A DNA stretch of 41,959 bases, taken from positions 1 through 41,959 of the forward strand of contig JBBBWG010031532.1 in the NCBI GenBank assembly GCA_037176905.1, read 5' to 3'. The stretch comes from Azolla pinnata. Lineage: Eukaryota > Streptophyta > Polypodiopsida > Salviniales > Salviniaceae. Shown piece by piece: positions 10,001 through 21,355 of this stretch (its first letter is position 1; the number at the start of each line of letters is the position of its first letter). The translations under genes were made by a program, and so were the position numbers. Under the pieces are notes generated by a model. It was not told the origin of the DNA. It did not search any database and saw only the letters and a program-made list of their open reading frames with translations.

Positions 10001-13000
10001 AGTACTTGCACAGCAAAGCCTTGGAAACCATCACGCACAAATTCAGTGCTTCTGACACCCCAATAGTTTTGTCCTGAGCAGGAAATTTGATTAGTGCTGA
10101 TATTAACTCCAAATTTCTCATAAAAAATATGGCTGCCATCTTGGTAGAAACTTATTCAAGCATTCCATTCAAGAAGTTCTCAAATGCCTTGCACAGCCAA
10201 AAAGATGAGCCAAAATAATCTCTGATCATCTTTTCCCTTTATTTGAGGTTCTGCTCGTCTCACTTTGTAAATTTTACTTCGGAGAAGGTTTTGAAGTTTT
10301 ATTACAATAGATCGATTGACTATTTGTATTGAATTCTTTGAGTTTGTTCATTGATCGATAAAAACTATGATACTTGGGACAACCATCTTAAATTGGAAAA
10401 TCGGCAGTGTGATGGTGTGAAAACATTTGGGGCTGAATTTCAAATATTTTCATCTAGCCAAGGGAGAGAAGCTCAACAACTTAGTGTGTAGTAATATCCT
10501 TTGGTGCAAGCAGTAAACACATGGTCTCAAGAAACAGTGAGGCATTTCTAATTTGCATATTGGATAAAGTTAGCTGTAGTTTCTTAGACACGTCTAAGTT
10601 CCTATACAGTCAGATAGCGGTACAAGAAGCCAGTATGCTCTGTGGTTGATGGAAAAACTATATGTTGGTGTGGATCAAATTTATTATAATGGTACAAGTT
10701 TACTTATGATTACGTTAGCACCTGGCCACATCAGGATTACACCAGCTTAATATTGTAGCACAATCTAAACTAACCACACTGGAAATTGGCCTATGAAACA
10801 TCCAGAGAGTCGTGAGCATGTCATTAAACCACCAATTTCAATAATTTGACATCCAGGATGCTGGATTTGCTGCTCAATGTATAGCCTCAGCTCTGGTATT
10901 TTTTTGGAGATAATTAATAGTAGATAATAATACCATGCGATAGAACCCGAACTTTAAAAATATGACCAGCAAGTTTTATTTCCACAATTAGTAGTTGTTT
11001 GGAGATGCTTTGGCATATTAGAAAAGAATGCAGGTCAGCTATAAAGTTTCAGATCTCAGCATTCTAAGCTAAAGCTCCACTAGCTCTAAAGCGGAATTTG
11101 CAATTTTGCATTGAAAATGGTTTCTTTGAAATAGGAAATTCTTTTTCATGCTGCAGTGTCGTCATGTTCAAGATAATATCACTCATAGCTTATTGAGGAT
11201 TTTCGTAGAGTCTAAACTGTACAATTGGACACACGTTTCCATGCATATTGGAATGTAATACCAAAACACACTTTTCCTCCAGTTATAGACTGGCCATGTC
11301 TGATTTCAAGAACTCAATGAATTGTAATCCTCGACTAATGTAGTAAAGAAAGGGCATGAATAAATATTTTTCCATTGTCAGTGCCTTGTATAGTTCATGC
11401 ATGAACTTCCTGATACCCTGTGTAGTTTGATTATGAACTTTTTGGCATCTGTTGCCATGTCCCCAATACCTGTTTATGGTTGTCAAGTCACATCTTTTCC
11501 TCATCAATGCTTTTGGCTCGGACTTCGCTGAGTTTGTAGTATATTTCCAAGCACATAGCCACATGTGGGTCATGTAGAGAGCACGTGTATATGTGCTGTG
11601 TCATATGATTGTAGCTTGGTACTTTAACCACTATGGCCAGTTCTAACCTTAGACACTAGAACCAAGTTTTGTATATGGAATTGTGATTTACTAATCGTCC
11701 TTATGTTATACATGTTCGACGTTTCAGATTGAAAATGTTGACAGTTCAACGCTGCCTAAACTGTTTAGAGATTCCCAGATTGATCTCCCTGTAATCATTA
11801 AGCCACAAATGGCTTGTGGTGTTAAAGATGCTCACAAGATGGTAAAAAATGAATTTGCTTAGCTGGAACTTTTCTCCCTTTAACACATCCAATTATACCA
11901 TCATTTCTTTTTTATGAAATCTGTGCAGGCAATTGTCTTCAAATTTGAAGGCTTTCTCAATCTTCCTGTGGCTTCTCCGACTACAGTTCAAGTCCGCCTC
12001 TATGACTTGCCTCGTATTTATTTATGACTTTCATGGTTTCCATTTTAAGTTGTAGTGACATGTGCTTGTTTAAACTTGAAGCACCATCATTTCTCTTATG
12101 ATAAATGAATACATGCATCAGGAGTACATTGACCATGCCTCTAGGATATACAAGTTCTATGTTATTGGAGATGGTATATTCTACTCGACCAGAAAATCAA
12201 CTCCTAATGCTGGAAAGCTGAGTGGGTCAGATAGTGATCCAAATTTACCTTCTATCATAATCTTCGACAGGTAAAATATTTCTCACCTAGTTTCAACTGA
12301 AATTACTATATTAAATGGGATATTCTTTTACAGTTTGAAGTCTTTTCCATCACCTAGTTTCAACTGATGTTACTATAAATGGGATATTCTTTTACAGTTT
12401 GAAGTCTCTTCCATCAAAGTTCAGTGATGATGAACATGCCCTGAATGAAGAAGACGATTCTTCACCTGTACCTGAACTTGACATGCAGCTGGTACATGAA
12501 GCTGCTGGCTGGTTGAGAGAGAAGCTCAGGCTCACAATTTTCGGATTTGATGTGGTGGTAAGACTTATATCACACCAGCTGATTACAGCTTTCCTATACT
12601 GTCTTTGAGTTTGTTCAAGGCACTGGTACACATTTTAACAGAGTTTATTATAGTTATAAGAAAGAAAGAAAAGCTATATTAGTGTCTTAATAGGGACCTA
12701 TGAAACCAGATGAACTAAAGATACATAACAATTATTAACTCAAATCGTCAAAAGTAAATTGAATATGACTAATGTCTCTCGCTTCATAAGGCGAAGTCAC
12801 AAAAGTATAGAAAATTTGTGATAATAGTATCAGGTGTTTCTTTTACAGGTTCAAGTTAACACTCATGACCATGTGATAGTGGATGTCAACTTTTTTCCAA
12901 CCTTCAAAGATGTGGAAGAGAAAAAGGCCATCCCTGCATTTTGGGATGCTATTTCCAAGGCAAACAGTCTCCATAAGAAACTCCAGTCTTCATTAAACTA

Positions 13001-13001
13001 A
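7090..13001 (+). CDS. Inositol-tetrakisphosphate 1-kinase (ITPK4-like), 11 exons, 486 aa
   Basis: Eleven exons join in phase: 7090-7236, 7894-7935, 8391-8592, 8747-8823, 9139-9341, 9478-9628, 11728-11841, 11929-11991, 12122-12270, 12398-12557 and 12849-13001. They encode 486 residues, close to Arabidopsis ITPK4 (about 488, from memory). The family phosphorylates inositol tris/tetrakisphosphates in cytosolic phytate synthesis, using an ATP-grasp fold. Visible signatures: LHKPTDE (191-197), ICVIDPIERIFPLLDR (232-247), the ATP-binding lysine segment PVIIKPQMACG (295-305), QEYIDHASRIYKFYVIG (from 333), LTIFGFDVV (428-436) and the metal-binding DVNFF (Asp448, Asn450). Exon 1 is placed by its ALILDDALL start plus a serine run; exon 2 (14 codons) by splice sites and the family frame. 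Intron 6 is 2.1 kb. The exon 10 acceptor is duplicated. No neighbour shares its pathway. Confidence 0.9.
7237..7893. repeat. Kinase intron 1 with degenerate GATGCC-TTTGTACTGTGT repeats
   Basis: From about 7440 to 7860 the + strand is T/G-rich. It repeats variants of TGATGCCTTTGTACTGTGTGT at irregular 25-60 bp spacing. T-richness is usual for plant introns; the recurrent phrase points to an old, eroded minisatellite. Intron boundaries are GTATGG at 7237 and TTCTTGCAG ending at 7893. Confidence 0.6.
9629..11727. other. Kinase intron 6 (2.1 kb)
   Basis: AT-rich intron between GTACTT and TTTCAG. Minus-strand frames at 9768-10139 and 11283-11573 lack recognised domains. No transposon hallmark or RNA gene was seen. 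Confidence 0.7.
12284..12414 (+). repeat. Tandem duplication spanning the intron 9/exon 10 splice acceptor
   Basis: Two copies, 12284-12350 (67 bp) and 12351-12414 (64 bp), each begin CACCTAGTTTCAACTGA and carry TTCTTTTACAG followed by TTTGAAGTCTYTTCCAT. The second acceptor (AG at 12396-12397) opens exon 10. Splicing at the first (AG at 12332-12333) would encode about ten residues and then hit an in-frame TGA. Confidence 0.9.
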
Positions 13002-14615
13002 GTGATCCATTGTGATTCCTGAAAAACATATAATTATAATGGATGTGATCCATATTGGTGGGAAGTTTTGGAAATATCTGATCAATAATCTATACAACCT
13101 ATCACATTCTATTACCTGGACTCTTGCTGATTCAAATCCAAGGAATATAGTTGTTTAGTTTTTTTTTCAGGATAATTAGAAAGATTACGTATGCATTACA
13201 TACTTCACGATAAATGTCTCTTTTATGCCAAGCTACTCTTGAACAAAATTAGTCCATGTTTGTGAATGCTGATCAAGTTTCTGGTCTAAATTGGAAATAT
13301 GTTCGTGTACAATGTTCAAAACTTATGTAGACTTTTTTGTAGTAACATTTTCCTAAATTTTGTCTTCTCACTGGACGCCCTATTATTATAATTTTAGCAG
13401 TATTTTTGTTATCATGCAAAGAAGCCACTAATATTTCTTAGCCCAAGCCCGAAACGTCTCTTCAATTGTAGTCAGTTTTGTTAATGATATTCACTAATAC
13501 CGGGCAAATGGAATAATACAGCAGTCATATTCTGTATTGTAATGAGACTTCACTACACTTACTTCAACATCTACGGACACGGTCATGTTTGAGAATGAAT
13601 GAAATCACAAGCTATTTAATGTCCATGGATTTATTTATCTAAAGTTTGATTTTTGGCTTGAGCTTTCAAGATGAGAACTTTTTGCTAAAGTTATTCTTTC
13701 TGTCATCAATTAAAACACCATAAAATTGCTACTTTTGTGGTGCTCAAATTAGTCAGTGAGAAAAGGGCTTAAACATGCCAAGTGTATTGAAGTAGTAGGT
13801 AGTCAACTGCTGAAATTTCACTTTTGACCTGTTCTCAAACTTTTAATCAGAAAAACAACCAAGTTAGGCTATGACCTGATGATACACATGATCTTTAAAC
13901 ATGTTTTTCGTTCAGTCATAGAGGGGATGATGATACTTTGTGTGATCAAAGGAGAAAGCTCGAGCATATTTTTGATACTATCAAAGAACCATTTATAGTT
14001 GATGGCCATTGCTGAAATTTCCTTTCTCAGTGGTAACATAGACATTGAGGGTCAAACTTCATAAATAAGTTTAGGCTTTTCCTCCATATACTCTGCTACA
14101 GACAGTTCTGGTGCTCTGGCTAGCTAGTGGCTTACATTTGACATAGTATGTCGATCACTCAATACATCATAACGATGCTGTGGAAGTTGAAATCTAGACG
14201 GATTAATCAGAGAATTCTTTCAAAATGATCTTTGCCAAATGATCTTTTTTGCTCATGTGGCGACAACCGATTCCCAAAATACGGTCTAAATCCCGATTTT
14301 TTTAGACATGTAGAAGGCAGACTCGGACGAAATTCGCATTACCCAAAGTTTGATTTCCAGATGCTACCAAATATTTACATAAGAAACGTTCGAAATTTTG
14401 AGGTCGAGAAAAACAGACACCTGCTATCTACTTTGAAAAACAACCCTCCATTCATGGAAACGAGGAAAAATGCATTTCTCCAGCGCAGTAACTTGCCTAC
14501 AGAACTGTAACTTCAACAACGGGAACGTGAACCCATCTTAGCATGAAAATATGAACTGCTTCCCCACATTGTTCTCATCTCAGTAGGAAGCACATATATG
14601 GCCTGAATGGTTCAA
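13002..14615. other. Intergenic/3' UTR region between convergent kinase and PPR-DYW genes
   Basis: AT-rich sequence separates two convergent genes. A 92-codon + frame at 14232-14510 has no recognised domain and overlaps the likely 3' UTR of the minus-strand PPR gene. No RNA gene or mobile element was recognised. Confidence 0.5.
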
Positions 14616-17600
14616 TCAGTAGAAATCATTGCAAGAGCATTCACCACCCTTGAAGTGATGGATGCGATACGCATCCCTGATTATAATGTCGCGCTTTTCT
14701 ATCTTCGATATGATCTTGGTTGCATTGTGACAGTCGGCGCACACGCGCAGATTCTTGGACACACGCAGTGTCGTACCAGGAGGAGTATTGATTAGACCAA
14801 AGGCTATGGCAAGCTTCTCACAATGACCGCATAGAGCTTCTTCCTTGGCCTTGTCAGAAGTTGGAGATCGCTTCACTATCCGCTTACCATCCTTGAAAGT
14901 GACTTTCATCTTCGCTATCTTGGCCGTAAGCTCAGTTCCCCGCATCAGATTTACTTCCTCCTCAGATTCAACCGTGGCAACTCCGGGATTCTTCCAAGCT
15001 TCCAAAGATTTGTGTAACGCAGTTAGTCTGTTTGCAGCCTCGCGCAACTCGAGGTTGGCATAAACATCTGCTACCGCATCATAATCGGATGCACATTCAT
15101 GACCCAGATAGGCTCTTGGAACATCTGCGTAAGTTCTGAAATCGGAGACAAGGGAGGCCCAACTACCTAATCCAGCAGGCAGGGCCAAATTCCGAAGGAG
15201 AGCATCTGCTTCATCGAGCTTTCCTGCATTTTCTAGAATCTCGAGGAAGAATGCATATTGACCAGCGGTAGGTGTAATACCGTATGTAGTATGCATCGAT
15301 TTGAGAAGGTCTAGCCCTTCATTAACCAGACCCTTTTCTTTGCAAGCATGGAGGAGATTATCAAAAGTAGAACCGTTTATATTTACTTCCTTTCGCATAT
15401 CCTCAAGGCATTTCAGGGCTGCCCCATAGCTATCATAGTGTGCCACAATACTCAACCAGGCATTCCAAGTAGCTAGCTCCCTCATTGGAAGTTCAGTAAA
15501 GTGATGGCGTGCCTCCTCCACTCCGACAAGTGTTGCATACATATCAATAAAGGCCCTTGCAAGGATTGAGCTTGACTCGAGATCTCTCTCAAACACATAA
15601 CTATGCATCTTCTTTCCGTCGGAAAGAGATCCTCGAGTTGTGCATGCTTTCAGAACAGCAAGAATCGATGCTTCATTTGGCTCTAAACCTTCCTCTCGCA
15701 TCCTGTTAAACAAAATGAAAGCTTCCTCGTGCTTCCCACATCGCACATAAGCTCTTAACATCGCATTGCCTGTCAGAATATTGAGCTTGATTGAATTGAA
15801 AACATCAAATGCATTTTCAAAGCTTCCGCACTTAGAGTACATCTCAATCAGAGAGCTGCAAACATAAGGATCTGATGCTAGGCCCCTATCTTTGATATCG
15901 TTATGGATCGATTTCCCATCCTCAATAGATCCTGTTTTAGAGAAAACGCTCAAGAGACTTGAATAGACAACATTTGTGGGTGCAACAGCATTTTGCATTA
16001 ACTCCTTATAAAAAGCCAAAGCTTCCTCTACCTGTCCCTGGCATGCATATCCTGCCATCATAGCTTGGATGCCCTCTGGTTTCTGGAGCTTCTCAAAAAC
16101 ATCCCTTGCATCTGTGAATCTTTTAAACTTAGCATACATATCAATAAGTGCATTTCCAAGAATTGGATCAGCTTCAAGGCCCCTTTGTTTGATTTGTTCG
16201 TGGATCTGGATACCCTGGCTCGCATCAGGCATTATGGAAGAAGCCTTCAAAGCATGTATGTAGGTTCCTACATCAGGTTTTAGACCGGCCTGCTGCATCT
16301 CATGGAACAGTTGAATAGCCCCTTGCACATCACCTTGGTGATTATATGCAGCAATTAGGGCACACCATGGTAGTATCTCGTTCTTAGGCAATTTATCAAA
16401 GACTGCGCGAGCTTCCTCGAGTTTACCACCAGACTTTGCATACATATCAATAATTGCAGCCCCTACTTCAGGCTTGTCAAATTGATCCCAATAATCACTC
16501 AATTTATGGAACTCTCTGCCCTGACCCAGATTTGCATGACTTGTGCAGGCTTTCTGAAGAGCGATATATGTGGGTCCATTAACTTCCATTGACTTCTTTA
16601 CCATGTACTCATGAACTTGCATAGCAGCTGGTAACTTCTTGTACTGTGCATATGCAGAAATCATCGAGTTCCATACAACCACCTCTCTTTTCGCAGACTT
16701 TTCATAGACCTCAATCGCATCTACAAGGCTTCCACATTGTGCATACATATCAATGAGATTGCTTTCAAGGAGGACATCGGTATCCAGAGCACATTTGATG
16801 ACGTGTCTATGTACCACTTTACCCTGATCAAGCGCTCCCACTTTGCCACATGCTTTGAGCATTCCCATAAAAGTTATATTATTGGGCTTGACATTTGCAA
16901 GTAGCATCTGCTGATAAAGCTTGAATGCCTCTTGAGGATGTCCACGCTGTGCAAATGCTGCTATAGCAGCACTCCATGTGATTGGGTCACGTTTTGGAGA
17001 GGTCTCGAATTCTCGCTTCACATCCTCGAGACTCCCACACCTTGCATAAGTGTCGAGTAGTGCACTGGTCACAAGCACCTCAGACTCGTATTCAGTTCGC
17101 GTCACATGATGATGGATAACCTTAGCCTCAGCTAAAGCACCGATACTTGTACAACCTTTCAATGCACTTGCAAACACAAAATCATCAGGTTCACCGTGGA
17201 CTTCGACCATCTGATGATACAGTTTGATGGCTAAATCTCCCTGTCCATGCTTAGCATTAGCAGCAATGATGGCGTTCCACGTGTACACATTGGGGCGAGT
17301 CAGTTGAGAAAAAACCTCATTTGCCTCATCAACACTACCTAAGAGGTTGAACATCCGTATCAAGTGGCTTCCAACAAAAGCATTAGGCTGGAAGTTTGTC
17401 TCCTGAACTAAACGCCATATACCCCTTGCTGAATCTAGGCCTCTTTTAGCAATGCAATGTTGGATCAGTATAGACCAAATATTGCTGTGGACCCGCATCC
17501 CCTTTGCATGCATATCAGCTTGTGCAGCATGAGCTTCCTCCCATTTTTGTTCCTCGACCAGCTTTCGAAAATTGCCAAAAACACCCGCATAGCCAATCTT

Positions 17601-18634
17601 GTGGTGCTCTGGCGAAAAGCTATTTCACCACAAAAAAAAGAAGAGAAAAAAGCAACTTTATACATCACTAAGATCACAGCAATATATATCGATATATATA
17701 GCTCACAATCGTTACCTAAGCTTTGATTCTTCAGCTACTCGTTCGAGTTCAACTTTTGCTGCATCATTACCAGCAGTAAATGTGACCCCACTGGCACTAC
17801 CAGCTGTCAAATTCACACAATATTAACTTCCACTAACAAACCTTCTTGGTTATTGAAAGTCACTGTGCAATTCCAGACATACTACACGAAAATTTCCTAT
17901 ACCAGCAAAAGTATATCGTGGTAACCCTTAATGGGCTCACTCCACTAAACGTAACAACGTCAGATACCATGGTCCACAATTCATCCTACACATACTAGTT
18001 ATAAACTTTATGCTTGTAAAAGATCAATTGAAGCATCGTTCACATTGTCGAAACCAAATCCTCACGATAGTTCAGATGGATGGTTGAGGAAACCTTATAT
18101 TCCGATATGGATCATCCGAAAGCACATTCCTTGGCCATAGGATGATTTGGGCAGCTTGTATCTTGACTTGTATAGCTCGCTTCTACTACAAGTATCTTAC
18201 ATCAATAACACAAATGCATTGCTGAATAATACCCTTTCGATTCGTAGAGACTGGCACAAATTTGCATGACACGGAGCCCCTGGCTGAGCACCGCCAGAGC
18301 ACAAAGACAACATGAAGAAAATAGAAGGGAAAATGAGAAACGCACCGGGATTTTCAGGGCTGGGGGTAGGAGCTGTATTCATGGCCGATGAAGAGGAGAA
18401 AAAGCGAGGGGGGAATGTAGCTGCTGCAAAGCGAGGGTGAGGGCGCGGGCGAGGAGAGAGAATGGGATCTGAGCAGGTTCTTCGTCTTCCGAGATCATGA
18501 TCGGCGGCACCGCGACTTCTTCGACTGCAATGGCTCCAGGGATCCGCAAGAAGGTTGGATCGAATGAGGGCTCCTTTCCCCCGCTTCAGAGCTGCTGCTG
18601 CAGCTGCAGCAGCACCTGCAGACGGCCCGGCCAT
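14616..18634 (-). CDS. DYW-type pentatricopeptide repeat protein, 3 exons, 1126 aa
   Basis: Exons 18634-18346, 17803-17716 and 17619-14616 join in phase to give 1126 residues. Exon 1 encodes an Ala/Arg/Ser-rich presequence ending near RFFSSSSAM, typical of mitochondrial or dual targeting. Exon 3 alone holds an internal ATG at 17513, but the frame upstream of it ([15 protein letters not shown]) reads as protein and joins exon 2 as KLSFSPEHH, so the longer model is preferred. About eight PLS triplets lead to a short E region and a DYW cytidine-deaminase domain: HCEKLA (HxE), CADCH (CxxCH), HHF and CSC are all present, so zinc sites look intact. Oddities: the protein ends DFY rather than DYW, and the PG-box-to-HxE stretch is about 12 residues shorter than usual with no HP pair. 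Expected role: C-to-U editing (or U-to-C, in some fern variants) of an organellar transcript. Confidence 0.9.
17620..17715. other. Intron 2 of the PPR-DYW gene (minus strand)
   Basis: Short 96-bp intron with donor GTAACG and acceptor GAAATAG on the minus strand. It contains an A-rich run at 17630-17650 on the + strand, which is the pyrimidine tract on the minus strand. It separates a phase-2 pair that recreates a serine codon. Confidence 0.7.
17804..18345. other. Intron 1 of the PPR-DYW gene (minus strand)
   Basis: A 542-bp intron with donor GTGCGT next to the end of the presequence exon and acceptor TTTGACAG. No repeats or open frames of note. Confidence 0.7.
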
Positions 18635-18746
18635 GGCGTTGACGCGGGCACAGGCAGATCAACACAGAGACGGAGGAAGTGGGCGAAATCAGGAAAATGG
18701 CTTCTGAGTTCTCCTGCGTCTCTTTCTCTCTGAACTAAGAACCCAA

Positions 18747-18765
18747 TTTAGGGTTTAGGGTTTTA
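18747..18765 (-). promoter_or_regulatory. Telo-box at the PPR-DYW gene 5' end
   Basis: On the minus strand, AACCCTAAACCCTAAAT lies about 115 bp before the PPR-DYW start codon, followed by the purine-rich AGAGAGAAAGAGACG. This is the arrangement of a plant telo-box near a transcription start. It is also the last unit of the adjoining telomere-like array, so promoter and array grade into each other. Confidence 0.5.
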
Positions 18766-19051
18766 GGCCATTGAAAGGTTGGGATTTAGGGTTTCACGCC
18801 ATTGAAGTTTGGGATTTAGGGTTTTGGGGGGTTTTAGGCCTTAGGGTTTTGACACTGAGTTTGGGGATTTAGGGTTTGGGGTTTTCTTTCAGTACATTGA
18901 GGTTGGGGATTTAGGGTTTAGGGTTTGGGATTTCCTTCAGGACATTGAGGTTGGGGATATAGGGTTTAGGGTTTGGGGTTTTCTTCACGCCATTGAAGGT
19001 TGGGATTTAGGGTTTTGGGGGGTTTTAGTCCTTAGGGTTTAGGGTTTTGGG

Positions 19052-19151
19052 NNNNNNNNNNNNNNNNNNNNNNNNNNNNNNNNNNNNNNNNNNNNNNNNN
19101 NNNNNNNNNNNNNNNNNNNNNNNNNNNNNNNNNNNNNNNNNNNNNNNNNNN
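19052..19151. other. Assembly gap (100 N)
   Basis: One hundred Ns inside the telomere-like array. A round 100 usually marks a gap of unknown size; near-identical sequence on both sides suggests a collapsed repeat. Confidence 1.
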
Positions 19152-20132
19152 GGGGTTTTCTTCACGCCATTGAAGGTTGGGATTTAGGGTTTTGGGGGGT
19201 TTTAGTCCTTAGGGTTTAGGGTTTTGGGCCATTGAGGCTGGGATTTAGGCCTCGTGGTTTAGGGTTTTAGGACACTGAGTTTGGGGATTCAGGGTTTAGG
19301 GTTTGGGGTTTTCTTTCGGGACATTGAGGTTGGGGATTTAGGGTTTAGGGTTTGGGGTTTTCTTCAGGACATTGAGGTTGGGGATATAGGGTTTAGGGTT
19401 TGGGGTTTTCTTCAGGACATTGAGGTTGGGATTTAGGCCTCAAGGTTTAGGGTTTTTAGGACACTGAGTTTGGGGATTCAGGGTTTAGGGTTTGGGGTTT
19501 GGGGTTTTCTTTCAGGACACTAAGGTTGGGGATCTAGGGTTTAGGGTTTGGGGTTTTCTTCAGGACATTGAGGTTGGGGATATAGGGTTTAGGATTTGGG
19601 GTTTTAGGCCTTAGGGTTTAGGGCTTTAGGCCATTGAGGTTGGGATTTAGGCCTCAGGGTTAGGGTTTTAGGACCTTGAGTGTGGGGATTTAGGGTTTGG
19701 GGTTTTCTTTTAGGACATTGAGGTTGGGGATATAGGGTTTAGGGTTTTGGGTTTTGGGCCATTGAGGTTGGGATTTAGGCCTCAAGGTTTAGGGTTTTAG
19801 GACACTGAGTTTGGGGATTCAGGGTTTAGGGTTTGGGGTTTTCTTTCAGGACACTGAGGTTGGGGATTTAGGGTTTAGGGTTTAGGGTTTGGGGTTTTCT
19901 TTCAGGACACTAAGGTTGGGGATCTAGGGTTTAGGGTTTGGGGTTTTCTTCAGGACATTGAGGTTGGGGATATAGGGTTTAGGATTTGGGGTTTTAGGAC
20001 TTAGGGTTTAGGGCGTTAGGCCATCGAGGTTGGCATTTAGGCCTTAGGGTTTAGGGTTTTAGGACCTTGAGTGTGGGGATTTAGGGTTTAGGGTTTGGGG
20101 TTTTAGGCCTTAGGGTTTAGGGTTTTAGATTT

Positions 20133-21100
20133 AGTTATTTTATAACGCCTGCTAAGATTGAAGATTACATAATAGTACCGGGTTTTATCTCTCGCTAAAA
20201 ATTAACATCCAATTAATCGATCGACACCAAATTAGTTAGATTCCGAAAACTACGAGCTTCTGCTCATCGAATCTAGTAAGGGAACCCATTTGTAAACAAC
20301 AATCGGAAGCAGGAAGTAGTTAGTAAATAGCGGTAGGAAGATTATGAATCGATGAACAGGAGAAGAGATAGACGGAAGCGATTGGTAAGAAGAGAAGGAT
20401 AGAATCGATTTAGCGAGAAGCGATTGGGAATTGATCGATAAGCAATAAAACTAGCGCTTAATCTAAACCTTCTAATTTTAGCAGGCCTGAAAAATGTGAT
20501 AAAAAAAATTTGTTCGGAGTTATCTGGTTAAAAAAACAATTTGTGGTTTAGCGTTTAGGGTTTCAGAGTGGTTTAGGGTTAAGGATCCCATAGTGGTTTA
20601 GGGTTAAGGATTTCAGAGTGGTTTAGGGTTAGGGTTTCATTGTGGTTTTTTAATTTTTAGTTTTTAAAGGGTTCCACTTATGAGAAAATTACCGGAAAAA
20701 TGCATAAACTACATTTCAACACCGTTTAAAACTTAGAAATTATGAACTAACTCCCGGTTTTAAACATTTACGCTCGATTCATCGATTCAACACCAGATCA
20801 GTTGACAGTGAACTCGATCAACGCTCGAGCGATTGATCAAAAGCTCGAGTAATCGATGAACGATCGAGCGATCGAATCAAACGCCGCAAAACGAACGCAT
20901 CGATCGATTTTCGGAAAGCGACTGGCCGGCTTGTGCATCGAACCGAGCAGAGGAAGCGAGAATCGATCGGGTATTGAATCGGTGGGAAAAAAGATCGGGG
21001 AACGGAATCGATCGATCGATCGATCGATCGAAAACCTTATTATACCGGTCAGCAGACTGCAATTTATATAATTCTTTCAGGCGTTTCTCTTGGTCCGATT
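20133..21100. other. Upstream region of the S1-like gene
   Basis: AT-rich and poor in long frames. At 20545-20645 about four units of 27-29 bp contain GTGGTTTAGGGTTAAGGAT, a further telomere-derived repeat. From 20340 and 20780 to 21035 the sequence is rich in GATCGA/ATCGAT, ending in five tandem ATCG units at about 21009-21030. No gene seen. Confidence 0.6.
20545..20645 (+). repeat. Telomere-derived 27-29 bp tandem repeat
   Basis: About four units of the type GGTTTAGGGTTAAGGATTTC-AGAGT, separate from the main TTTAGGG array by 400 bp of unique sequence. Confidence 0.7.
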
Positions 21101-21184
21101 AAATTTTTTAGGGTTTTAAGAAAGAAAGAAAGAGAAGAAAGAATTGTCCGTCCAGTGTGAAAGCGGACAAGAGAGAAACCTGCA

Positions 21185-21220
21185 AAACCCTAAAACCCTT
21201 TCAAAACCCTAACCCTAAAC
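21185..21220 (-). promoter_or_regulatory. Telo-box cluster before the S1-like gene
   Basis: AAAACCCTAAAACCC followed by AAAACCCTAACCCTAAAC, 140-170 bp before the ATG, next to GCCATCGCCATCGCC repeats in the probable leader. This matches the telo-box context seen in plant genes for translation and organelle biogenesis. Promoter role is inferred. Confidence 0.5.
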
Positions 21221-21224
21221 CTCC

Positions 21225-21320
21225 ATCGCCATCGCCATCGCCATCGCCGAACAGAGACAGACGCAGAGCTCGCCATCGCCATCGCCATCGCCTCCGCCAC
21301 CGCCTCCGCCATCGCCTCAG
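21225..21320 (+). repeat. (GCCATC)n / (GCCTCC)n leader repeat
   Basis: CGCCATCGCCATCGCC units recur between the telo-boxes and the start codon of the S1-like gene, probably in the 5' UTR. Confidence 0.7.
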
Positions 21321-21355
21321 TGACTCGGAGCAGAGAGGAAAGGCCCAACAAGAAG

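Larger units (their letters stand above)
18741..20132 (+). repeat. Interstitial telomeric-repeat array (degenerate TTTAGGG minisatellite)
   Basis: The + strand is built of TTTAGGG, TTTGGGG and GGGTTTT units organised into roughly 45-100 bp higher-order repeats, for example GGGATTTAGGGTTTAGGG then TTTGGGGTTTTCTTTCAGGACA then TTGAGGTTGG. All copies keep the same orientation. The array is interrupted by the 100-N gap, so its true length is unknown. It fills the space between the divergent PPR-DYW and S1-like genes. It is not a chromosome end, since unique sequence and genes flank both sides. Confidence 0.95.

Noticed and set aside
17465..17677. Separate 70-aa minus frame at the 5' edge of PPR exon 3
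   Set aside because: It is out of frame with the PPR protein and crosses the intron 2 acceptor; the spliced model uses a different frame.
18741..20132. True chromosome end
   Set aside because: Genes and unique DNA lie on both sides and the units are heavily degenerate.
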